From Comamonadaceae bacterium UBA4962 (lineage in GTDB: Bacteria; Pseudomonadota; Gammaproteobacteria; Burkholderiales; Burkholderiaceae_C), in the NCBI GenBank assembly GCA_002397315.1, contig DHAE01000025.1, positions 264,992 to 320,413 of the forward strand: a stretch of DNA of 55,422 nucleotides. Reading direction: 5' to 3'. The number at the start of each line of letters is the position of its first letter. The stretch's first letter is position 1. Positions 1 to 8,523 of this stretch are shown piece by piece. A program made the translations under genes and the position numbers. Under the pieces are notes generated by a model. The model was not told where the DNA came from. It made no database searches and was given only the letters and a program-made list of their open reading frames with translations.

Positions 1-758
1 TCCAGTACGACTACGACGGCCGCACCGCGGTCGTGACGGGCGGTGCCCAGGGCATCGGCTTCGCCATCGCCCGGCGCCTGCTGGCGGGCAACGCGAAGGT
101 CTGCCTGTGGGACCGGGACGCCGAGGCTATCGCCGCCGCGCGGCAGGCGCTGGCCGGCGCCGGTGCCGCGGGGGCGTTGAGCGGTGTGACGGTGGACGTG
201 ACCGACTTCGCGCAGGTCGAAGCCGCGGTCTCCCGCACCGAAAGCCTCTCGGGCCCCATCGCCATGCTGGTGCACAGCGCCGGCATCGCGGGCGCCAACC
301 GGCCGCTGGGCGAGTATCCGCTCGAGGAATGGCGCAAGGTGCTCTCGATCAACCTCGACGGCGCCTTCCACGTGAACAAGGCGGTGGTGCCCGGCATGGC
401 GGCGCGCGACTACGGGCGGGTGGTCAACATCGCGTCCATCGCGGGCAAGGAAGGCAACCCCAACGCCTCGGCCTACAGCGCCTCCAAGGCCGGCGTGATC
501 GCGCTCACCAAGAGCCTGGGCAAGGAGACGGCGGCCCGCAACGTCGCGGTGAATGCGATCACCCCGGCGGCGGCGCGCACCCGGATCTTCGAGCAGATGT
601 CGCCGCAGCACATCGACTACATGCTCTCGAAGATTCCACGCGCGCGCTTCGTCGAGGTGGACGAGGTGGCGGCCATGGTCGCCTGGCTGGTGTCCGAAGA
701 GAACTCGTTCACCACCGGCGCCGTGTTCGACCTCTCGGGCGGGCGGGCCACCTATTGA
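1..758 (+). CDS. SDR-family oxidoreductase (5' end outside window)
   Basis: Short-chain dehydrogenase/reductase, an NAD(P)-dependent cytosolic enzyme. The reading frame is open to the left edge (QYDYDGRTAVVTGGAQGIG is read from base 3), so the true start lies upstream and the GTG at 33, inside the nucleotide-binding motif, is not the start. Visible SDR landmarks are the TGGAQGIG Rossmann glycine motif, HSAGIAG in place of NNAG, the YSASK catalytic Tyr/Lys pair and the C-terminal FDLSGGRATY, which resembles the usual DGG ending. It is followed after 62 bases by a Bug receptor gene and then another SDR, so it probably belongs to a small catabolic operon. A sugar or hydroxyacid dehydrogenase is plausible; the substrate cannot be read from the sequence. 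Confidence 0.85.
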   Translation, partial: QYDYDGRTAVVTGGAQGIGFAIARRLLAGNAKVCLWDRDAEAIAAARQALAGAGAAGALSGVTVDVTDFAQVEAAVSRTESLSGPIAMLVHSAGIAGANRPLGEYPLEEWRKVLSINLDGAFHVNKAVVPGMAARDYGRVVNIASIAGKEGNPNASAYSASKAGVIALTKSLGKETAARNVAVNAITPAAARTRIFEQMSPQHIDYMLSKIPRARFVEVDEVAAMVAWLVSEENSFTTGAVFDLSGGRATY

Positions 759-820
759 CGGCCTGCCGGCGCGCCAGCGCACCGGCAAGAAAAGACAACA
801 AGGCACAGGAGACAACGAAC

Positions 821-1798
821 ATGCATTCCCATCCCAACAGGCGCCAGGTGCTCGCCTCGGCCTGCGCCGTGGCCTTCGGCGGCACGGCCGCCCTCGCGCG
901 GGCGAGCGACTATCCCAGCAAACCCATCGAGCTGATCGTGCCGGTGGCGGCGGGCGGCGGCACCGACATCGTCGGGCGGGCCTTCGCCGAGGTGGGCAAG
1001 AAGTACCTGCCGCAGCAGCCGATGGTCGTGGTCAACAAGCCCGGCGCGAGCGGCGCCATCGGCACGGCCGAACTGATCAACGCCAAGCCCGACGGCTACA
1101 AGATCGGCATCGTGATCTGCGAGCTGACGATCATTCCGAACCTGGGCATCACCAAGTACACCGCGGCCGACCTGCGCCCCATCGCGCGGCTCAATGCCGA
1201 TCCGTCGGCCATCACGGTGCGGGCCGATGCGCCCTGGCAGACGATCGAGGAATTCATCGCCGACGCGCGCAGGCGCAAGGAACCGGTGTCCATCGCCAAC
1301 GCGGGCGTGGGCTCCATCTGGCACATGGCGGCGGCGGCGTTTTCCGAAAAGCTCTCGCTGCCGGTGAACCACGTGCCCTTCCTGGGTGCGGCGCCGGCGG
1401 CGGTGGCGCTGCTGGGCGGGCACGTGGATGCCCTCGCCGTGAGCCCGGGCGAGGTGGCGTCGCACGTCGCCGCCGGCAAGATGCGCACCCTGGCGGTGAT
1501 GGCGGACCAGCGGGTGGGCGGGCTGTTCGAGAAGGTGCCGACGCTCAAGGAGCGCGGCATCGATCTGTCCATCGGCGTATGGCGCGGCCTGGCGGTACCC
1601 AAGGCGACGCCGCCGGACATCGTGGCGACGCTCGGCACCGTGGCCGCCAAAACGGCCGACGACGCGGCGTTCCGCGAGGTGCTCGCCAAGGCCAACCTGG
1701 GCTGGGCCTATGCCGATGCGGCGGCGTTCCAGAAGGTGATCGACAAAGACCGTGCCTTCTACGCCGAACTGGTGCCCCGGCTGGGGCTGCAGAAATGA
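821..1798 (+). CDS. Bug/TctC-family tripartite tricarboxylate transporter receptor
   Basis: Periplasmic solute-binding protein of the Bug (TctC) family, 325 residues, the usual family length. The ATG at 821 begins a signal peptide with a twin-arginine-like RRQVLAS stretch, a hydrophobic core and a likely cleavage near ALARA-SD. The mature protein opens with YPSKPIELIVPVAAGGGTD, the family hallmark, followed by the NKPGASGAIG region. It sits between two SDR dehydrogenases, and its TGA overlaps the ATG of the next gene (ATGA), so translation is probably coupled. The context suggests it captures the compound oxidised by the flanking dehydrogenases. No TctA/TctB permease is adjacent, as is common for Bug proteins in this family of bacteria. 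Confidence 0.9.
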   Translation: MHSHPNRRQVLASACAVAFGGTAALARASDYPSKPIELIVPVAAGGGTDIVGRAFAEVGKKYLPQQPMVVVNKPGASGAIGTAELINAKPDGYKIGIVICELTIIPNLGITKYTAADLRPIARLNADPSAITVRADAPWQTIEEFIADARRRKEPVSIANAGVGSIWHMAAAAFSEKLSLPVNHVPFLGAAPAAVALLGGHVDALAVSPGEVASHVAAGKMRTLAVMADQRVGGLFEKVPTLKERGIDLSIGVWRGLAVPKATPPDIVATLGTVAAKTADDAAFREVLAKANLGWAYADAAAFQKVIDKDRAFYAELVPRLGLQK

Positions 1799-2532
1799 AG
1801 CGGCTCGCCGGAAAGACCGCGGTCGTCACCGCGGCGGGGCAGGGCATCGGCCGGGCCACCGCGCTGGCCATGGCCCGGGAAGGCGCCCAGGTGTGGGCCA
1901 CCGACATCCGTGCCGACCTGCTGGCCTCGCTGGACGGCACGGACGGCATCCGCACCGCGGTGCTCGACGTGCTCGACCGGGCGGCGATCGACGCCTTCTT
2001 CGCCACGCTGGAGCGGATCGACGTGCTGTTCAACTGCGCCGGCGTGGTGCATGCCGGAACCCTGCTGCAGGCCAGCGACGACGACTGGACGCTGGCGATG
2101 GACCTGAACGTGCGGTCGCAGTTCTGGACGATGCGGGCCGTGCTGCCGCGCATGGTGCAGGCGGGCGGCGGCAGCATCGTCAACATGGCGAGCGTGGCCA
2201 GCTCGCTCAAGGGCCTGCCCGGGCGCTGCGTCTACGGCGCGAGCAAGGCCGCGGTGATCGGGCTGACCAAGTCGGTCGCGGCGGATTTCGTGGGCGCGGG
2301 CGTGCGGTGCAACAGCGTGTCCCCCGGCACGGTGGACACGCCCTCGCTGGCCGACCGCATCGCCGCCACGGGCGATGCCGAGAACGCCCGCCGGGCCTTC
2401 GTGGCCCGCCAGCCCATGGGCCGGCTGGCGACCGCCGAGGAGATCGCGCCGCTGGTGGTCTTCCTGGCCAGCGACGAATCCTCGTTCGTCACGGGCCAGA
2501 ACTACGCCATCGATGGCGGTATCACGCTCTGA
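1795..2532 (+). CDS. SDR oxidoreductase, DHRS6/BDH2-like (possible 2-keto-3-deoxy-L-fuconate dehydrogenase)
   Basis: Classical SDR of 245 residues. It shows TAAGQGIG at the N-terminus, FNCAGVV, NLNVRS, VASSLKGLPGRCVYGASK with the catalytic Tyr/Lys, GTVDTPSL and a terminal DGGITL. The run from NVRS through VASS, the RCVY and GASK segments, and AVIGLTKSVAADF to ATAEEIA is strikingly like vertebrate DHRS6/BDH2 and bacterial 2-keto-3-deoxy-L-fuconate dehydrogenases, as I recall those families. A role in L-fucose or related deoxysugar catabolism, or 3-hydroxybutyrate oxidation, is therefore the best guess. The start ATG overlaps the stop of the Bug receptor gene by four bases. It is the last gene of the operon; 177 bases separate it from the large regulator. 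Confidence 0.85.
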   Translation: MKRLAGKTAVVTAAGQGIGRATALAMAREGAQVWATDIRADLLASLDGTDGIRTAVLDVLDRAAIDAFFATLERIDVLFNCAGVVHAGTLLQASDDDWTLAMDLNVRSQFWTMRAVLPRMVQAGGGSIVNMASVASSLKGLPGRCVYGASKAAVIGLTKSVAADFVGAGVRCNSVSPGTVDTPSLADRIAATGDAENARRAFVARQPMGRLATAEEIAPLVVFLASDESSFVTGQNYAIDGGITL

Positions 2533-2709
2533 CGGCAGCGCGGGCGGCGGGCCGGGGGGGCACGCCGAAGGGGGCGCGGCAGGCCCGGCCGGAAGAAATC
2601 CGTGGTCCGAAATCTGGGGAATGGCCTGCGGATAAGCACAGATAGTCCAAGGCGAAAAGAGGAGAAGGGTGCAGAATTCGCGATTTTGATCACATTTGCG
2701 CGATATCCC

Positions 2710-5700
2710 GTGAGCAGCCTCCCCGAGAAATTACTCATCGCCTTGTCCGGGCGCCCCGTGGTGCATGGCGGGCGAGGCACCCGGGCCCTGGCGTTCAAAT
2801 ACCGCAAGACCGCGGCACTGCTCGGCTATCTGGCCAGCCAGGGGCGGCGCGAGGTGCGCCGCGAACTGCTGGCGCAGTGGCTCTGGCCCGACCTCGACAT
2901 GCAGGCCGGGCGCGCCAACCTGCGGGTGGTGCTGGCCGATCTGCAGGCGCAGTGGCGGCAACTGGAGCTGCCCGATGCGATCCGCGTGGAGCGCGACTGG
3001 ATCATGTACCAGCCCGGGGCCGGGCTGTGCACCGACCTCGAACTGCTGGTCTCCCCGCACCTGCCCCATTCGGCCGGGCCGCAGCAGATTCCCGGCTGGG
3101 AAGCGGTGCGCGAGGCCGACCCGGCCCACTGGCTTGCCGGGGCGGAGGAGGGCACTTCGGACGAGTTCCACCACTGGCTGGCCACCCAGCGCCAGCGCAT
3201 GGAGGCCGCCCGGGAGGCGATGCTCGCAGCCACCGAGGCTTCCCGCATCGCCGTTCCGGCGGCCGATCCGCGCGAACCATCCGGCTCCCCGCCCGCAGGC
3301 GACGATTCTGCGGAGATCGCGGCGATCACGCTGCTGCGCGTGCAGTTGCCGGACGTCGCCGCCAGCGACCGCCATCCCAGCACGCCCGGGCTGGCCACGC
3401 TGCTGGCCGCGCTCGAAGCCGAGGCGCGGCGGTTCCACGGCGTGGTGCTGGCGGTGGACGACGCGGGCTGCATGCTCGGCTTCGGCATGGACACCCGGCA
3501 CACCGGACAGCGCTGGCAGGCCCTGCGCTGCGCCACCGCGCTGGCCGCGATGATGCCGGCGGACCAGCCGCTCAGTGCCGGCGCCACCCACGGCTGGGTG
3601 CTGCTGGAGCGCGCGGGGGCCTGGCGGGCCGTCGGCTGGCGCGTGCGGCTGGCCGAACGGCTGGCGCAGCGGGCCGAGCCCGGCGAGATCGTGTGCGACG
3701 AAAGCATGGCCGACATGGCGCCGAGCTTCGGATGCCGGCCGATGGGAACGCAGCGCTTCCGGGGACTGGACCGCGAGTTCACGCTGTTCGGCTGCCGACT
3801 GAACGAACGCGGCACGGGGCTGCCGCCTGGCGGCGATTTCGCGGGAAGCAGTTTCTTCGGCCGCGGGCCCGTCGTCGATGCGCTGCTGCAATCCCTGCAG
3901 GCACCCCGGGCCGCTGATGCCGGCAGCGTCCCCGCCGGACCCGGGCTGCGGGCCGCCTGCCTGGTCGGCGAGCCCGGCGTCGGCAAGACGCGCACTGCCT
4001 GGGAATGCGCCCGGCGCTGGCAGGGCCAGGGAGGCTGCGTCGTCTGGATGGCCGCCTGGCCCGAAGGGGCGGACACGCCGTGGCGCACGCTGCACGACCT
4101 GCTGGCCGGTCTGCTGGCGGGCGAAGGCGGCGATGCCCTGGCGGGCGACGGAATGCCGGCATCCGCGCGCCAGGCCGTGCAGGCGTTCCTGGAGACGCGC
4201 AACGTGGCCCGCCGCCAGCGGTCCGATCTGGCCGACGGGCTGGGCCGCCTGCTGCATGCGCGGGCTTCGGAGCCGGTGCTGGTCGTCATGGACGACGTGC
4301 AGTGGATGGATCCGGCCACCGCGGAGTTCCTGCGGGCGGTGGCGGTGCAGCAGCCGCAGGTGCGCTGGCTGCTGACGCGCCGCCAGGATGCGCCCCAGCC
4401 GCTGCCGCTCCCGGGCCTGCAGGACATTCCGCTGGCGCCGCTGGACGATGCCGCGGCGAGCGCCGTGCTGCAGAGCCTGCCCGACGGCCCGGGCCTCACA
4501 CCCGAAGCCCTGCGCGGCCGCGTCGCCAGCGCACGCGGGCTGCCGCTCTACCTGCTCGCGGGCTCGCTGCATCCGGACGGCGCGAGCCATTTCAACGAAT
4601 TCTGCCGGGCCATGCTCAATCGCCTCGGCCCCTTGCGCGAGGGCCTGGAGGTGGCTGCCGTGCTGGGGATGCTGTTCTCGCGCGAGGACCTGGCCCACGT
4701 GTACGGCGAGGCGCAGGCCGCCGCGGCGTTCGAGCGCGCCCTGGCCACGGGGATGATCGTGTCGCGCGGCGGCAGCCATGCGGCGTTCTTCCATGCGCGG
4801 CTGCGGGAATACGTGCTGTCGACCCTCGTGCCCGAACAGCTGGAGCGGCATGCCCGCAAGGCTGCCGACCGCGCGTCGCAACAGGGGCTGCACGCCCGCG
4901 CGGCCGCCCTGCTGGAGCAGGCGCGCGAGCCCGCGGCCGCGGCCGCGGCCTGGTACCAGGCCGCCCGGCAGGCCGTGGCCGAGGACGACATGTCCGCAGC
5001 CTGCGATAGCTGCGCGCACCTGGCCCGGCTCGGCTACTTCCCGGGGGCCGCGGGCGTCGAGGCGCGCATCCTGCACGCCCGCTGCCTGATCGCCCGCCAC
5101 GGCTACGGCGCGGACCAGGCCCATGCCGTGGTGGTGGAGCTGGGCCGGATGGCGCTGCCGCCGGGGCTCGATCCGGAGCTGCTGTTCGACATGCAGATGC
5201 TGGCGTACCTGGGTTCCAGCTCGCAGGGGTACGTGCACGGCCTGGACCACGCGCGCAGGCTCCAGGCGATGGCGCGCAGCCCCGTGCAGCATTTCGCCGC
5301 CGCCTGGGCCCTGGGCAACACGCTGTTCTGGCTCGGCCGGTTCCACGAGGCGCGCGAGTGGTTCGAGACCAACCGGCGCCTGGGGCGGGGATTGACGCTG
5401 CGCGAGCGCATGGCCCATCTGACCTCCGACCTGGCCGTGTTCGCGGGCGCGCAGTTGGCGTGGCTGCTCTGGTTCGTCGGCGACGATGCCGCATCGCAGG
5501 AAGTCATCGAGCAGGCGCGCTCGGAGGCGCTGCAGTCGGCGACGCGGCAGGATCTGTGCATCGTGCAGTGCTTCCACGCGCTGACGGCCTGGTGCCGGCG
5601 CGACCAGCAGGCCATGCTCGCCACGGCTGGCACCGCCTGGGCGGTGGCCGAGGCCGAGGGCCTGCAGTTCTGGCACGGGCTGGCAGCCATGCTGGTGGTG

Positions 5701-6072
5701 CTCGGGCGCGCCCACGCCGGCCTGCCGGTGGACGTGGCAGCGGTGACGTCGGGCATGACGGCGCTGCAGATCGGCTACCGCGCCGCGGCCACGACGGAAG
5801 CGTGGTTCGCCACCTCGGTGCTGTTCGAGACCGGCGACACGGCCGGCGCGTTCGCGCTGGCGGATCAGGCCCTGGCCACGGCCCACCTGAGCGAGCACCA
5901 GTACTGCTGCATGGACATCTGGCGCCTGAAGGCGCAGGCCCTGGCGGCGCTGGGGCGAGCGCAAGAGGCCGGGGAGGCGGCGCAGCGGGCGGCAGCGCAG
6001 GCGACCGAGGCCGGAGCGCACGGCTGGCTTGCGCAATGGCACGGCGCGCTGACGGCGCTCGGGGTCCGCTGA
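2710..6072 (+). CDS. Large BTAD/SARP-like ATPase regulator with cyclase-like domain and TPR tail
   Basis: About 1120 residues. The N-terminal ~100 residues (LLIALSGRPVV, then a winged-helix-like RRELLAQWLWPD and RANLRVVLADLQ) look like the DNA-binding/BTAD region of SARP-type regulators. Residues ~200-367 resemble a class III nucleotide-cyclase homology domain whose metal-binding motifs look degenerate, so it is probably not catalytic. Next comes an AAA/STAND ATPase with Walker A GEPGVGKT (near residue 420) and Walker B LVVMDDVQW (near 525), then a long helical, Ala-rich TPR-like tail. The start is uncertain: GTG 2710 sits just before the conserved fold, but GTG 2602 has a better Shine-Dalgarno (GGAAGA). 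It lies 180 bases upstream of the pilus operon on the same strand, so it may regulate it (inference). Confidence 0.8.
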   Translation: MSSLPEKLLIALSGRPVVHGGRGTRALAFKYRKTAALLGYLASQGRREVRRELLAQWLWPDLDMQAGRANLRVVLADLQAQWRQLELPDAIRVERDWIMYQPGAGLCTDLELLVSPHLPHSAGPQQIPGWEAVREADPAHWLAGAEEGTSDEFHHWLATQRQRMEAAREAMLAATEASRIAVPAADPREPSGSPPAGDDSAEIAAITLLRVQLPDVAASDRHPSTPGLATLLAALEAEARRFHGVVLAVDDAGCMLGFGMDTRHTGQRWQALRCATALAAMMPADQPLSAGATHGWVLLERAGAWRAVGWRVRLAERLAQRAEPGEIVCDESMADMAPSFGCRPMGTQRFRGLDREFTLFGCRLNERGTGLPPGGDFAGSSFFGRGPVVDALLQSLQAPRAADAGSVPAGPGLRAACLVGEPGVGKTRTAWECARRWQGQGGCVVWMAAWPEGADTPWRTLHDLLAGLLAGEGGDALAGDGMPASARQAVQAFLETRNVARRQRSDLADGLGRLLHARASEPVLVVMDDVQWMDPATAEFLRAVAVQQPQVRWLLTRRQDAPQPLPLPGLQDIPLAPLDDAAASAVLQSLPDGPGLTPEALRGRVASARGLPLYLLAGSLHPDGASHFNEFCRAMLNRLGPLREGLEVAAVLGMLFSREDLAHVYGEAQAAAAFERALATGMIVSRGGSHAAFFHARLREYVLSTLVPEQLERHARKAADRASQQGLHARAAALLEQAREPAAAAAAWYQAARQAVAEDDMSAACDSCAHLARLGYFPGAAGVEARILHARCLIARHGYGADQAHAVVVELGRMALPPGLDPELLFDMQMLAYLGSSSQGYVHGLDHARRLQAMARSPVQHFAAAWALGNTLFWLGRFHEAREWFETNRRLGRGLTLRERMAHLTSDLAVFAGAQLAWLLWFVGDDAASQEVIEQARSEALQSATRQDLCIVQCFHALTAWCRRDQQAMLATAGTAWAVAEAEGLQFWHGLAAMLVVLGRAHAGLPVDVAAVTSGMTALQIGYRAAATTEAWFATSVLFETGDTAGAFALADQALATAHLSEHQYCCMDIWRLKAQALAALGRAQEAGEAAQRAAAQATEAGAHGWLAQWHGALTALGVR

Positions 6073-6149
6073 GTCGCCTGCGGTGTCCGGGGTGCCATGG
6101 CTCCTGGTCAATAGCACCGGATTACACGACAACGCGGCCGTGGCCTACA

Positions 6150-6185
6150 GCTAACACTTTGAAACGTCGCTAACGGTCTGCTAAC
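6150..6185 (+). promoter_or_regulatory. Three GCTAAC direct repeats upstream of the pilus operon
   Basis: GCTAAC occurs at 6150-6155, 6169-6174 and 6180-6185; the last two are extended to GCTAACGGT and are spaced exactly 11 bases apart, about one helical turn. A TTGAAA at 6159-6164 could be a -35 element, but no good -10 is evident. A small inverted repeat (TCCCG-ATAC-CGGGA) follows at 6210-6223. The array is in the only sizeable gap before the 16-gene pilus operon and directly after a putative transcriptional regulator, which makes a binding site plausible. Confidence 0.45.
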
Positions 6186-6252
6186 GGTGCCCTCATAGCA
6201 TGCGAACCGTCCCGATACCGGGATGCCGTCATTCCGCTTGCAGAGGGTCCGC

Positions 6253-7116
6253 ATGTCAGCACACCAATTTTCCCGCCGCGCCGGCCGTGCCGCCCGTGCG
6301 GGCTTCGCCGGCCGCATCCAGCAGGGTTTCACCCTGGTGGAAATGGCCATCGTCCTGGCCGTCATCGGCCTGATCATCGGCGCCATCGCCATCGGCAAGG
6401 ACGTCCAGCGCAACGCCGAATACACGAAGATCAAGAACAAGTTCATCGACCAGTGGGAGCAGGCGTACAACGCCTACTACCAGCGCACGGGCGTGGTGGT
6501 GGGGGATTCGCAGACCGCGCCGCGGCTGATGGTGAACGGGGCCAACTTCAATGCGGGCGCCGGTGCCTCCATCTCGGGCGGCAACATGACGGCGGCGGCA
6601 GCGCCCGGCGCCATCTGCCGCGGCGCCGCCGGCCCGGGCATGACGCGCAACATGCAGGGTGCTGGCGGTGCCGCGGGCGCCGTCAATCCCTTCGATCTGC
6701 GCCTGCTGATGAGCCAAGCCGGCGTGCGCATGCCGCCCGGCCGCGCCGAAGGGGCCGAAGACCGCTACGTCTATCTCGACACCAACGGCAACCCGCAGGA
6801 AGTCCAGGTCTGCTTCCAGTGGAATCCGCCGGGAACCCCGGCCAACTCCGGGAACGTGATGGTGATCACCGGCCTCACGCCGGACCTGGCCCGCATGCTG
6901 GACCAGATGATCGACGGCAAGGCCGATGCCCAGGAAGGGCGGTTCCGCCAGTTCGCGATCGGCAACGGCGTGGCCAATGCGGCCGGCGTGCAATGGGGTG
7001 CCAACAACACGTTCGGCGATGCCGACGGGGGTGCGCCCACCGCAGCAGGCGCGGGCCTCACCCAGGACGAAGCCCAGGTGATCCGCATGGTCGCCGTCTA
7101 CAAGATGAACCAGTGA
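6253..7116 (+). CDS. Type IV prepilin-like protein A (first of three large paralogous prepilins)
   Basis: Prepilin of 287 residues. A basic leader of 25 residues ends at IQQG, followed by FTLVEMAIVLAVIGLIIGAI, the class III signal with Glu at +5 and a hydrophobic helix; a prepilin peptidase would cleave Gly25/Phe26. The mature protein (~262 residues) is much longer than ordinary pilins. It shares with the genes at 7143 and 23996 the motifs KDVQRNAEY, GVVVGD, MVNG, GVRMPPGRAEG, DTNGN and VQVCFQW, and NVMVITGLTPDLAR. The ATG at 6253 is preceded by GAGG at a good distance; an in-frame ATG at 6223 would lengthen the leader. Only two cysteines are seen, a candidate disulfide. Probably a major pilin of the adjacent MSHA-like machine. 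Confidence 0.88.
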   Translation: MSAHQFSRRAGRAARAGFAGRIQQGFTLVEMAIVLAVIGLIIGAIAIGKDVQRNAEYTKIKNKFIDQWEQAYNAYYQRTGVVVGDSQTAPRLMVNGANFNAGAGASISGGNMTAAAAPGAICRGAAGPGMTRNMQGAGGAAGAVNPFDLRLLMSQAGVRMPPGRAEGAEDRYVYLDTNGNPQEVQVCFQWNPPGTPANSGNVMVITGLTPDLARMLDQMIDGKADAQEGRFRQFAIGNGVANAAGVQWGANNTFGDADGGAPTAAGAGLTQDEAQVIRMVAVYKMNQ

Positions 7117-7142
7117 TGCGCGCCATCGCCCGAGGAACCGCC

Positions 7143-8027
7143 ATGCGCCACCACCGCTCCCCGCTCGCCCGCCGCATCCAGCGCGGCTTCACGCTGGTCG
7201 AGATGGCCATCGTGCTGGCCGTCATCGGCCTCGTCATCGGCGCCATCGCCATCGCCAAGGATGTGCAGCGAAACGCCGAATACCAGAAGATCGCCAACAA
7301 GTTCGCCTACCAGTGGAAGGCGGCCTACGACCAGTACTACCAGCGCGCCGGCGGGGTGGTCGGCGACTGCCAGCAGGCGCCGACCTACATGGTCAACGGC
7401 TCGGAAACTTCGTTCGCGGGCGCGGCGGCCGTCTGCACCCGCGCGGGCGGCGCGGCGCGCGCCGGCATTCCCGAGAACTTCACCAACACCGGCTTCAAGA
7501 TCTGCAACGGCCAGGGCTATGCCGCGGGCCAGGTGGGCGCGGGCGATGCCACGCTGGCCGCGCAGAACCTGCGTGATCTGTTCAACCGCCTCGGCGTGCG
7601 CATGCCGCCGGGCCGCGGCGAAGGCCAGGAAGACCGTTACCTCTACCAGGACACGAACGGCAATGCGGCCGAACTGCAGGTCTGCTTCCAGTGGAACCCG
7701 CCGGGCACCGCCAGCGGCGCCGGCAACGTGATGGTGCTGCGCGGGCTCACGCCCGATCTGGCCCGCTTCCTCGACCAGGTGGTCGACGGCAAGCCGGACT
7801 CGCGCGAAGGCCGCTTCCGCATCCAGGGCCGTGCGGCGCATGCCGGGGCCGGCGTCGCCAATGCGCCCGGCACGGCCTGGGAGGCCAACAACACGATCAC
7901 CAGCAGCATCCAGACCAATGACGCCGCCACCGGCCCCGACAATGCGGGCGCCGCGACCGCGACCGGACGCCAGTACGACGAAGACCGCGTGGTGCTGCTG
8001 ACGGCCCACTGGACCATGGAAGAGTGA
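7143..8027 (+). CDS. Type IV prepilin-like protein B
   Basis: Second large prepilin, 294 residues. The short leader MRHHRSPLARRIQRG is followed by FTLVEMAIVLAVIGLVIGAI with Glu at +5. The first ~40 mature residues are nearly identical to the preceding prepilin, and the C-terminal DTNGN, QVCFQWNPPGT and LTPDLARFLDQ segments match as well, so the pair looks like a tandem duplication. It has extra cysteines (DCQQ, VCTR, KICN) not present in protein A. ATG 7143 has GAGGAA upstream; an in-frame ATG at 7116 overlapping the previous stop is an alternative start. Likely a second major or minor subunit of the same fibre. Confidence 0.87.
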   Translation: MRHHRSPLARRIQRGFTLVEMAIVLAVIGLVIGAIAIAKDVQRNAEYQKIANKFAYQWKAAYDQYYQRAGGVVGDCQQAPTYMVNGSETSFAGAAAVCTRAGGAARAGIPENFTNTGFKICNGQGYAAGQVGAGDATLAAQNLRDLFNRLGVRMPPGRGEGQEDRYLYQDTNGNAAELQVCFQWNPPGTASGAGNVMVLRGLTPDLARFLDQVVDGKPDSREGRFRIQGRAAHAGAGVANAPGTAWEANNTITSSIQTNDAATGPDNAGAATATGRQYDEDRVVLLTAHWTMEE

Positions 8028-8028
8028 C

Positions 8029-8523
8029 GTGGGCGTGCCGACGAAGTCCCAGCGTGCGGCCCGCCTGGTCGCCCTGGCGTGCGCGACGGTGCTGCTCGCC
8101 GTGGGCGTCTGGGTCGCCCGCGACGGGCTGCTGCAGCTGGCCTTCGAGCGGCGCGAGGCCGCGCTGGCCTCGGCCCGCGTGAGCGCGCTGCGCGCCGCCA
8201 TGCCCGAGGTGCTCAAGCGCGAGGAATACGTCCGCCTGGCCGACCAGGCCCGCACGGCGGCCGGCCAACTGGGCTTCGATCCCGCGGCATGGGCCGAGCG
8301 GCGCATCAACCGCAGCGCCACGCCGATCTCGCGCGACGAAGCGGCCGAGCTGCTGCGCCAGATGGGTGCGGGCGGCGGAGAACGCTTCTTCGCGGGGGAG
8401 AGCTTCGAGCTGGCCGTGCTCTCGCGCGATGCCGGCCTTTTCACCCCGCCTGCCGCGGACGACAAGGGCCTGCTCTTCTCGGTCAACGGCACGCTCTACT
8501 TTCCCCTGGCACGCAAGCCATGA
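8029..8523 (+). CDS. Bitopic inner-membrane protein of the pilus operon (unrecognised)
   Basis: A 164-residue protein with one N-terminal transmembrane helix (residues ~11-28) and a periplasmic remainder rich in charged helices (KREEYVRLADQARTAAGQLG) ending in VNGTLYFPLARKP. GTG 8029 starts one base after the previous stop and has GGAAGAG just upstream. The stop overlaps the next start by four bases. I do not recognise a family. Topology and position next to the GspL/PilMN-like protein suggest an assembly-platform accessory protein, perhaps taking a place equivalent to MshI/J or PilO components, but that is inference from context only. Confidence 0.75.
   Translation: MGVPTKSQRAARLVALACATVLLAVGVWVARDGLLQLAFERREAALASARVSALRAAMPEVLKREEYVRLADQARTAAGQLGFDPAAWAERRINRSATPISRDEAAELLRQMGAGGGERFFAGESFELAVLSRDAGLFTPPAADDKGLLFSVNGTLYFPLARKP

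Noticed and set aside
33..758. GTG at 33 as the start of the first SDR gene
   Set aside because: The conserved residues YDGRTAVV directly before the TGG glycine motif continue upstream in frame to the window edge, so the gene is truncated by the window rather than starting at 33.
2731..6132. A 1133-codon open frame antisense to the regulator, and several similar long antisense frames elsewhere
   Set aside because: In GC-rich DNA the strand opposite a real gene is often open. The translations are rich in Arg, His, Pro and Gly without recognisable domains, and the sense strand has clear motifs.
6223..6252. The upstream in-frame ATG as the start of prepilin A
   Set aside because: ATG 6253 has GAGG at proper spacing and gives a 25-residue leader, whereas 6223 would add ten residues without a ribosome site. 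It remains a minor alternative.
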